Part shown: piece by piece, positions 1 to 4,980 of the stretch | Layout: each line of letters starts with the position of its first letter | Numbering within the stretch: the stretch's first letter is position 1 | NCBI RefSeq assembly: GCF_937920395.1 | Contig: NZ_CALEVF010000153.1 | Coordinates: 1 to 8,013 of the forward strand | Source of the DNA: an uncultured Clostridium sp. | GTDB lineage: Bacteria; Bacillota; Clostridia; Clostridiales; Clostridiaceae | Length of the DNA: 8,013 nucleotides | Direction of reading: 5' to 3' | Notes under the pieces: model-generated | Database searches by the model: none | The model's input: the letters and a program-made list of their open reading frames with translations, nothing else | What the model was told of the DNA's origin: nothing | Made by a program: the position numbers and the translations under genes

Positions 1-1268
1 ACATAAAAATGATCTAATACTCCGCCTAATTCTCTTATTGAATGCATAGCCAAAGTTGGACTTCCCATATCTACTGAACGTATATTTAAATGAGTTGAAG
101 ATATTGGCCCAATTGTTGAACCACCCCTAGCATCAGACCTATTAACAAATTTTTGTACTGGTACGCCAGCCTTTTCGCAAATCAATTCATAAACTGCATC
201 TGAGTTACTATCAGTTGTATAACTTTGACTCGCACTAATTTTTATAACTGGCCCTTTGTTAATATATGGTTTGTTTGTTGGGTCATTTTTTTCTGGACTA
301 TTAGGATGAACAGCATGTGCATTATCTGCAGATATTATAAATGATTTAGATATAGCTCTAAAAAAGTCTTCACGATCTTTACCCTGAGAAATTGTAATAC
401 GTTCTAAAATATCAACTAGCATGTTTGAGTCAGCACCCTGCTTTGTTGAACTTCCCACCTCTTCGTTATCAAAACAAACAATTACATTTGTCGCCTGTAC
501 AGATGAGCCCCTAGCTATCGCACTTATCCCAGCATGTACCATAGCTAAATCATCCAACCTTGAGCTTGATATAAATTCATTATTAAGCCCGATAATTGAT
601 CCTTTTTCATATTCATAAAGAAACAAATCAAAATCAATAATTTGCTTAATATCTACAGATAATTCTTTTGCAATTGCACTAATAAGATAATTATTTTTTT
701 CTAGATTTTCATTAACCAATGAGAGTAATGGCAATAGATCCTTTTGCTTATTTAGTTCAATACCAGTATTAATATTTCTATTCATATGAATAGCTAAATT
801 AGGAATTATCATAATTGGTCTTTTTATATTTACAAGCCTAGTTTCAGGATGCAAAAGATTATCACTCTCTAAGGTTACCCTACCAGCTATTGATAATGGC
901 CTATCCATCCATGTATTTAATATAGGTCCTCCATAAACTTCTGTATTTAATCTTACATAAACATTATCTACTACCATTTCCGGACTTGGCTTTATTCTAA
1001 AGCTTGGTGAATCTGTGTGTGCTCCAATAATCTTAAACCCACTTTTCTCAATATCTCCCTTTCCAACTACAAAAGCAGTTAGTGCAGAATCATTTTTAGT
1101 TACGAAATATTTTCCACCTTTTTCAAGTCTCCATTTATCTTCTTCCTTAATTTCCACAAAACCTGATTTGCTTAACTCTTCTTTAGCCTTTGATACAGCA
1201 TGATATGCTGTTGGACTATCATAAATATAATCAATAAGATTCTGGGCAAATTCTAATTCTTTAGACAT
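1..1268 (-). CDS. apeB: M18 family aminopeptidase, C-terminus cut by window edge
   Basis: This is a cytosolic metallo-aminopeptidase of family M18 (aspartyl aminopeptidase/ApeB type), which removes N-terminal residues from peptides using two metal ions. I read 422 codons with no stop. The family is usually about 430 residues, so only the last few codons should be missing. Expected metal and catalytic motifs are present in order: HTDSP with His84, SRLDDL with Asp239, the Glu pair of NEEVGS at 269-270, SADNAH with Asp315 near a HAVHP motif, and MHSIRE with His409 close to the end. The RGGSTIGPI stretch at 381-389 is also typical. The start is the ATG at 1268-1266, with GGAGGA six bases upstream. 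It is transcribed away from the neighbouring transporter gene. Family assignment is firm; the peptide substrate is not visible from sequence. Confidence 0.95.
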   Translation of the reverse strand, partial: MSKELEFAQNLIDYIYDSPTAYHAVSKAKEELSKSGFVEIKEEDKWRLEKGGKYFVTKNDSALTAFVVGKGDIEKSGFKIIGAHTDSPSFRIKPSPEMVVDNVYVRLNTEVYGGPILNTWMDRPLSIAGRVTLESDNLLHPETRLVNIKRPIMIIPNLAIHMNRNINTGIELNKQKDLLPLLSLVNENLEKNNYLISAIAKELSVDIKQIIDFDLFLYEYEKGSIIGLNNEFISSSRLDDLAMVHAGISAIARGSSVQATNVIVCFDNEEVGSSTKQGADSNMLVDILERITISQGKDREDFFRAISKSFIISADNAHAVHPNSPEKNDPTNKPYINKGPVIKISASQSYTTDSNSDAVYELICEKAGVPVQKFVNRSDARGGSTIGPISSTHLNIRSVDMGSPTLAMHSIRELGGVLDHFY

Positions 1269-1324
1269 ATATATTCCTCCAATTAATGCTAAGATATATA
1301 AGCACCTTGCTTATCTCTATTATT

Positions 1325-1333
1325 AGTATAACA
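1325..1333 (-). promoter_or_regulatory. extended -10 promoter of the aminopeptidase gene
   Basis: On the minus strand the sequence reads TG-T-TATACT, an extended -10 element about 57 bases before the start codon. No good -35 hexamer lies 17 bases upstream, which fits an extended -10 promoter. Between it and the gene is a short palindrome, AAGCA-CCT-TGCTT (1302-1314), that could be a hairpin or a small operator. Confidence 0.45.
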
Positions 1334-1370
1334 AATTTCATGCATAATATTTCTATAAGAACTAAATAAA

Positions 1371-1379
1371 TGCTATAAT
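1371..1379 (+). promoter_or_regulatory. extended -10 promoter of the cation efflux gene
   Basis: TG-C-TATAAT is a perfect extended -10 element, giving a leader of roughly 58 bases before the ATG at 1444. The -35 position (1351-1356, TTCTAT) is poor. The leader also contains an inverted repeat, ATTTGAA (1396-1402) and TTCAAAT (1411-1417). Confidence 0.55.
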
Positions 1380-1443
1380 TAATAGTAAGAATTATATTTG
1401 AATTTATTTTTTCAAATTATACAATATAACTAGAGGTGTAAAT

Positions 1444-2628
1444 ATGTTAACAAAATTTTTAATATCAAAATTCGTAAAAAATTACAAAGATACTACTAAT
1501 AAAAAAGTGAGAGATGATTACGGTTATCTAGGTGGCTTAGTTGGAATTATACTAAATTTAATACTTTTTACTACTAAATTAATTATAGGAATAATATCAA
1601 ATAGTATAGCAATTACAGCAGATGCCTTTAATAATTTATCGGATGTCGCTTCATCAGTTATTACAATTCTAGGTTTTAAATTAGCTAGTAAACCAGCAGA
1701 TAGAGAACATCCTTTTGGTCATGGAAGGCTTGAATATATTTCTGGCCTTATAGTCTCGTTTATAGTAATTCTAGTAGGTTTTGAATTTATTAAAACCTCT
1801 TTTGATAGAATAATTCATCCATCAAAAGTTATCTTTAATCTTATACCCTTTATATTAATATTAGCCTCAATAGGTGTTAAACTTTGGATTAGTGGGTTTA
1901 ATAAGATTATGGGCAAAGCTATAAACTCATCAGCACTGCAAGCCTCTTCAACTGATGCATTAAGTGATGTAGTAAGTTCAAGTTGCGTTGCACTATCACT
2001 TCTCCTATCTATTTGGATTGATTTCCCATTAGATGGGTACATAGGTATACTGGTATCCCTTATAATAATATATGCTGGATACTCACTTGTAAAAAAAACT
2101 ATAAATCCGCTTCTTGGTGAAGCACCTGATATAGAACTTGTAAGCGGAATTCGTTCAAAATTATTATCATTTGATCATATTACCGGTTGCCATGATCTAG
2201 TTATACATAACTATGGCCCTGGAAGATGCATGGGCTCTATTCATGCTGAAGTTCCTTGTGATATGTCTATAGTTAAAATCCATGAAATTATAGACGAAGC
2301 TGAAAAAGAAATCTCTGATGAATTTAACCTATATTTAGTTATTCACATGGATCCTATAAATAAAACGGACAAGGAAGTTAACGCATCTCGCTTAGAGCTT
2401 CTAAATGTATTAAAATCTTTTCCTATAATAAAATCAATTCATGACTTTAGAATTGTAGGCGAAGGCAATCATAAAAATTTAATTTTCGATATTGTAATTG
2501 ATTTCGATCCTAAATTTTCACTAAGTGATGAACTTAAACTCCAAGATGATATTAATCAAAAGCTAAAAAAATCTTACCCTTATTATAATGCCGTTATGAC
2601 AATAGATAGGGATTATATAGGCGTATAG
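1444..2628 (+). CDS. cation diffusion facilitator family transporter, possibly manganese exporter
   Basis: This membrane protein belongs to the cation diffusion facilitator family, proton-coupled exporters of divalent metals. Of 394 residues, about 30-216 form six hydrophobic spans. The metal site is visible as ADAFNNLSD in span 2 (Asn63, Asp67) and STDALSD in span 5 (Asp171, Asp175). The FGHGRLEY motif at 91-98 is a family hallmark. A cytoplasmic dimerisation domain follows from about 225, with GPGR at 258-261 and conserved histidines near 255, 267 and 301, then roughly 90 further residues (305-394) that shorter family members lack. An Asn-Asp/Asp-Asp set, rather than Asp-Asp/His-Asp, is reported for MntE-type manganese exporters, so manganese is my inference. 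The start is supported by AGAGGTG six bases ahead of the ATG. It appears to be a single-gene unit, divergent from the aminopeptidase gene. Confidence 0.92.
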   Translation: MLTKFLISKFVKNYKDTTNKKVRDDYGYLGGLVGIILNLILFTTKLIIGIISNSIAITADAFNNLSDVASSVITILGFKLASKPADREHPFGHGRLEYISGLIVSFIVILVGFEFIKTSFDRIIHPSKVIFNLIPFILILASIGVKLWISGFNKIMGKAINSSALQASSTDALSDVVSSSCVALSLLLSIWIDFPLDGYIGILVSLIIIYAGYSLVKKTINPLLGEAPDIELVSGIRSKLLSFDHITGCHDLVIHNYGPGRCMGSIHAEVPCDMSIVKIHEIIDEAEKEISDEFNLYLVIHMDPINKTDKEVNASRLELLNVLKSFPIIKSIHDFRIVGEGNHKNLIFDIVIDFDPKFSLSDELKLQDDINQKLKKSYPYYNAVMTIDRDYIGV

Positions 2629-2870
2629 TTATTGCTTAAAACTTAGGAAGGTATATTTTACTACAAATGCATTCACGACCCTAAGAACTACTAATTTTAT
2701 TATTACTAAATCTGCTAAAAACCATAAACTCACTATCGCTCAAACATATGGATTTTTTAACGCATCTTAAGTAATAATAAAACAAGAAGTTCTAAAGCTT
2801 GTTCAATTCATTTTACGTATAATATACCTTTTTTCAGTATTAACCTATAATCCTATATATAATATATATT
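2629..2870. other. gene-free intergenic stretch
   Basis: I see no open frame with a ribosome binding site on either strand. The DNA is very AT-rich, with runs such as TATATATAATATATATT near 2855-2870. The only dyad noted is a loose pair, CTTAGG (2642-2647) and CCTAAG (about 2681-2686), with a long loop and no T-tract. Confidence 0.5.
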
Positions 2871-2906
2871 AGTGGAATTTCCCACTGCTATTATTTTGTT
2901 TTTTAG
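2871..2906 (+). terminator. possible weak terminator between the transporter and regulator genes
   Basis: A short hairpin, AGTGG-AATTTC-CCACT (2871-2886), is followed by a T-rich run ending in TTTTGTTTTTT (to 2906). The stem is only 5 bp and the T-tract starts a few bases late, so efficiency is doubtful. It is the best terminator candidate for the transporter transcript. Confidence 0.35.
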
Positions 2907-2910
2907 AAAA

Positions 2911-2962
2911 GTTAAATTGACATTTTATGCAAAGCTAGCTATACTTAAAATGTAAAGTAAAC
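2911..2962. promoter_or_regulatory. long imperfect dyad over the promoter, candidate operator
   Basis: A dyad is centred between 2936 and 2937. Its core is the perfect palindrome AGCTAGCT (2933-2940) and its outer arms are CATTTTA (2921-2927) and TAAAATG (2946-2952). By hand, 20 of 26 symmetric pairs across 2911-2962 match. It covers the -35, the -10 and the expected start point, so a dimeric repressor bound here would block RNA polymerase. Autoregulation by the downstream Xre protein is the natural inference. Confidence 0.55.
2917..2945 (+). promoter_or_regulatory. near-consensus sigma-A promoter of the Xre regulator operon
   Basis: A perfect -35 TTGACA (2917-2922) and a -10 TATACT (2940-2945) are separated by exactly 17 bases. 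Transcription should begin near 2952, giving a leader of about 30 bases. This is the strongest plain promoter in the window, as expected for a gene held in check by a repressor. Confidence 0.85.
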
Positions 2963-2981
2963 ATTGCAAAGGAGATCTGAT

Positions 2982-3188
2982 ATGAAAACATGTATTCAAG
3001 AACTAAGAAAAAAAAATAAATTATCTCAAGAAGAACTAGCATTAGCAGTTGGTGTTTCAAGACAAACAATCACATCCTTAGAGTGTGAAAAATATACAGC
3101 ATCACTTGTTCTTGCATATAAAATAGCAATATATTTTAATCTTACAATTGAAAAAGTTTTTGATTTTTCAAGAATTAATAAGTTATAA
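2982..3188 (+). CDS. small Xre-family helix-turn-helix repressor
   Basis: This 68-residue protein is almost entirely a Cro/CI-type helix-turn-helix domain. [10 protein letters not shown] at 15-24 and [11 protein letters not shown] at 25-35 form the two DNA-contacting helices. The later [20 protein letters not shown] stretch (41-60) packs the rest of the five-helix fold. The usual ENGKYNPSL turn of close relatives reads ECEKYTASL here, a mild divergence. I chose the ATG at 2982 because AAGGAG sits eight bases ahead. A TTG six codons earlier would put the ribosome site inside the gene. Such regulators are typically co-transcribed with a small membrane protein, and a broken copy of one follows 16 bases downstream. 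The likely role is autorepression of this pair; any ligand is unknown. Confidence 0.9.
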   Translation: MKTCIQELRKKNKLSQEELALAVGVSRQTITSLECEKYTASLVLAYKIAIYFNLTIEKVFDFSRINKL

Positions 3189-3204
3189 AATGGAGGAATT
3201 ATAA

Positions 3205-3488
3205 ATGGTAGAATATAAAAAATCATTAAGTAAAAAATTAAAACTTATGAGAACTTTCGCTTGCCTCGCAGCTATAACCTTTATATAGAAGAACATGATG
3301 AGAGAACAAAACTTATTTATGATAAAACTGGTGTTTCTGGATTTAGATTATCATTAGTTGCAATAACAACAACTACTATTATCGCCGGATTTTTTAATCA
3401 AATAGTTTTTCTAACTTTACTTGCTGTTCTATTTTCTATGATTCTGGTATCCATATTTTTAAAATTATATTATAAAAATAAATTTTAA
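3205..3488 (+). pseudogene. broken small membrane protein, partner of the Xre regulator
   Basis: The gene starts well: ATG at 3205 with GGAGGA upstream, encoding a basic N-terminus and the start of a hydrophobic span (RTFACLAAITFI). It hits TAG at 3286-3288 after 27 codons. A second frame, shifted by -1, then carries IEEHDERTKLIYDK followed by two hydrophobic segments and a basic end (LKLYYKNKF), stopping at 3488. A conserved DER-type motif between membrane segments is common in small membrane proteins that accompany Xre regulators in Firmicutes. In those I recall, several dozen residues separate the N-terminal span from this motif, so an internal deletion that also changed frame is likely. 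The second frame has no ATG or ribosome site of its own; TTG at 3261 is its only candidate start. No slippery heptamer is visible, so I favour true inactivation or a sequencing error over programmed frameshifting. Confidence 0.65.
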
Positions 3489-3640
3489 TAATCACTTTTG
3501 GAACCAATTTCCATGTTACTATATTTAATTCAAGTTTCCTAATTTACTGTTTTATATACACATTCATTTCATTACTTGGAACACTTATGGGCGATTTAAT
3601 TCTTAAATTCAAACATAAATTCATTAGTAAAAATAAATAA
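3482..3640 (+). pseudogene. possible C-terminal remnant of a membrane protein
   Basis: Frame 2 is open from 3482 to a TAA at 3638-3640, without a start codon or ribosome site at its beginning. Its second half reads like a real membrane-protein tail: a hydrophobic stretch (FLIYCFIYTFISLLGTLMGD) followed by a basic end (LILKFKHKFISKNK). The only ATG, at 3587, would leave 17 residues. It may be the tail of a gene lost by the same deletion that damaged its neighbour, or simply a chance open frame in AT-rich DNA. Confidence 0.3.
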
Positions 3641-3894
3641 ATATATCCGGCTAAATGATTTTTCAAATAATCTAAGAAGATATAATTGAATAACTTTTAG
3701 AAATTATTTTTCTACATCCTTAACTTATGGCTATGTCTAATATATATGTTCCTTATTATTGAAATTTATGTTATATATAGTATGTAACTATAGTATAATT
3801 TAGTAAACGGTTGCATGAAATTTCAAATATTAATATATTAGTAATATAATAATTGATATCTAAATAAAAAACAATAAATTTAGGGGGTTAAGAT
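3641..3894. other. gene-free stretch with weak promoter elements
   Basis: No coding frame is convincing here. Candidate -10 boxes for the small gene downstream are TATAAT at 3794-3799 (with a poor -35, TTATAT, 17 bases up) and TATAAT at 3845-3850 (with TTCAAA at 3822-3827, also 17 bases up). A perfect 10-bp palindrome, TGAAATTTCA (3816-3825), overlaps the second -35 position and could be a regulatory site. Confidence 0.4.
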
Positions 3895-4020
3895 ATGGGA
3901 GTGCTTAGTGTATATGGTTCATTTTATTTTATTTTCTTAATAGTTATTGCAGGATTAGGTATATACACAACGATTTTATTTATAAAGGCATTGAAAATAT
4001 ATATTAAAAAAAATTCATAG
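3895..4020 (+). CDS. 41-residue single-span membrane protein, unknown function
   Basis: This small gene encodes 41 residues: a short N-terminus, one hydrophobic span from about residue 9 to 30 (YFIFLIVIAGLGIYTTILFI) and a basic tail (KALKIYIKKNS). The tail would sit in the cytoplasm by the positive-inside rule. The ribosome site AGGGGG lies seven bases before the ATG and is clear, which is the main reason to call it real. Similar very short membrane proteins with a KALKIYIKKN-like end occur in clostridia as hypothetical proteins, from memory. It stands alone, with the broken regulator operon upstream and the repeat region downstream. A type I toxin or a small modulator of a membrane complex are possibilities I cannot separate. 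Confidence 0.65.
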   Translation: MGVLSVYGSFYFIFLIVIAGLGIYTTILFIKALKIYIKKNS

Positions 4021-4045
4021 TACTACATATTTCTAAAAATCTCAA

Positions 4046-4073
4046 TTAAGGAAATCCATTTGTCTTTCCTTAA
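4046..4073. repeat. perfect 9-bp inverted repeat after the small gene
   Basis: TTAAGGAAA (4046-4054) and TTTCCTTAA (4065-4073) form a perfect hairpin with a 10-base loop, 26 bases after the stop of the small membrane protein. No T-run follows on the plus strand, so it is not a standard terminator. It may still stabilise the 3' end of the transcript. Confidence 0.45.
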
Positions 4074-4212
4074 AAAATATCAAATTTTCAACACTATTAT
4101 TAAGCCTAGCCTATAAGATTATTTATCACATCGGCAGCCTAACGGTTAAAAGACTTTTTTAGAAAGTATATCAAAATGTCAATTTATAAAATAACCTACT
4201 TTGAACGCACTC

Positions 4213-4248
4213 AAGGGCATATAACAAATAAAATTGTTAGATGCCCTT
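4213..4248. repeat. strong hairpin specific to the first tandem unit
   Basis: AAGGGCAT (4213-4220) and ATGCCCTT (4241-4248) pair perfectly. Inside them AACAA and TTGTT pair as well, leaving a two-by-two internal loop and a six-base apical loop. The sequence lies in the part of unit 1 that units 2 and 3 lack. It resembles a terminator stem, but no real T-run follows on either strand. Confidence 0.6.
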
Positions 4249-4463
4249 ATTGTTCATAGAAGTTTATATAACATATATATGATTTATCCAAAGTGACTCT
4301 CAACAAGAAACGAAAAAATTATTGAAAGTGCATTTACAAACTCTTCTTTTTCAACTTTAGTTTCAAAGATTATTTATCACATCGGCAGCCTACCGGCTAA
4401 AAGACTTTTTTAGAGAGAATATCAAAATCTTTCACTCTTTTCTCATTTACCATCTTTTGCAGC

Positions 4464-4477
4464 TACACTATAGTGTA
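4464..4477. repeat. perfect 14-bp palindrome in the second tandem unit
   Basis: TACACTATAGTGTA is perfectly self-complementary. At the matching place in unit 3 the sequence is TACAC-AAAATA-GTGTA, which keeps the arms but not the centre. Arm retention suggests a hairpin or a dimeric protein site. Confidence 0.5.
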
Positions 4478-4648
4478 AATAAATAATAGTATGAATTTCT
4501 CCAGAATCACTTGCAACAAGAAACGAAGAATCATTAAAAGTGCATTTAGAAACTCTTCTTCTTCAACTTTAGTTTCAAAAATTATTTATCCAATCGACAG
4601 CCTACCAGCTAAAAACTTTTTTGGATAGGATATTATGCTCTTTCATTC

Positions 4649-4688
4649 TTTTCCTCTTTTCCTCTTTTCCTCTTTTCCTCTTTTCCTC
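4649..4688. repeat. five perfect copies of an 8-bp microsatellite
   Basis: TTTTCCTC occurs five times head to tail without error, with a partial match just upstream. Unit 2 has only one such motif at the matching place. The purine/pyrimidine strand bias and the perfect copies suggest recent slippage expansion. Confidence 0.9.
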
Positions 4689-4736
4689 CTTGCCATTTTT
4701 TACACATACACAAAATAGTGTAGATAATAATATGAG

Positions 4737-4966
4737 TTTCTCCGGAGTGACTTGCAACAAGAGGCGAAGAAACTATTGAAATTGTATTTAGAAACTCTTC
4801 TTTTGCAAATGTAAAATTCTCGTAAGCCTGACAGGAGGTCAGGCTAGCGAACCTGAGCCAGGACGGCGAATGTGAGCGATAGAGGATTTTACATAAGCAA
4901 AAAAATAGAGTTTCTTAATGCAATTTCCAGTTTCAAGCTCCTGTTGCAAGACACGCTGGAGAATTT
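4737..4966. mobile_element. large foldback (MITE-like or structured RNA) beside lysA
   Basis: An arm of about 85 bases at 4737-4821 is repeated inverted at 4882-4966; by eye about three quarters of positions match. Shared blocks include TTCTCC, CTTGCAACA, GAAACT, AAATTG, AGAAACTC and TGTAAAAT. The 60-base centre (4822-4881) is over half G+C, against AT-rich surroundings. It folds into a perfect 8-bp hairpin (AGCCTGAC-AGGAG-GTCAGGCT, 4825-4845) and a smaller one (CCTG-AGC-CAGG, 4852-4862). No open frame or transposase is present. The element ends 15 bases past the lysA stop, so its RNA would be made by read-through from lysA and could act as that operon's end. Long terminal inverted repeats with no coding capacity suggest a MITE, but clear target duplications are not visible. 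Confidence 0.6.
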
Positions 4967-4980
4967 GATAATTTTGTTAC

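Larger units (their letters stand above)
4117..4798. repeat. three tandem units of about 212-251 bp
   Basis: The units begin at GATTATTTATC (4117), the same string at 4368, and ATTATTTATC in a diverged copy (4580), so they are 251, 212 and about 219 bp long. The first 62 bases of units 1 and 2 differ at only a handful of positions. Each unit has, in order, a CGGCAGCCTA hairpin segment, a variable middle, a TTTCTCC-type box (diverged in unit 1), a CAACAAGAAACGAAG box (4301, 4514, 4755) and an AGAAACTCTTCTT box. Units 1 and 2 end with TTTAGTTTCAAA. Unit 1 has a different middle (about 4178-4282). Unit 3 runs into a large foldback instead of ending normally. No coding frame is shared by the three units, so this is non-coding repeat DNA. 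Confidence 0.85.

Noticed and set aside
1815..2042. 75-codon minus-strand frame inside the transporter gene
   Set aside because: It lies antisense to conserved CDF motifs and has no ribosome site or recognisable domain.
3261..3488. A 75-codon gene starting at TTG 3261
   Set aside because: No ribosome site precedes that TTG, and the upstream ATG at 3205 with a strong site shows it is the rear part of a broken gene.
4176..4259. 27-codon frame ending RCPYCS, possibly a tiny zinc-ribbon protein
   Set aside because: No ribosome site, confined to the odd middle of repeat unit 1, and half of it is the AAGGGCAT/ATGCCCTT hairpin.
4634..4717. 27-codon hydrophobic frame across the TTTTCCTC repeats, considered as a type I toxin
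   Set aside because: Hydrophobicity comes from the pyrimidine repeat; there is no convincing ribosome site and no matching ATG frame in the other units.
4117..4798. Repeat array considered as CRISPR
   Set aside because: Units are over 200 bp and similar through most of their length, with no short repeat/unique spacer pattern and no cas genes nearby.
4723..4972. GATAAT on both sides of the foldback as a target-site duplication
   Set aside because: The motif is AT-rich and similar sequence precedes the TTTCTCC box in unit 2, which has no foldback, so it is not evidence of insertion.
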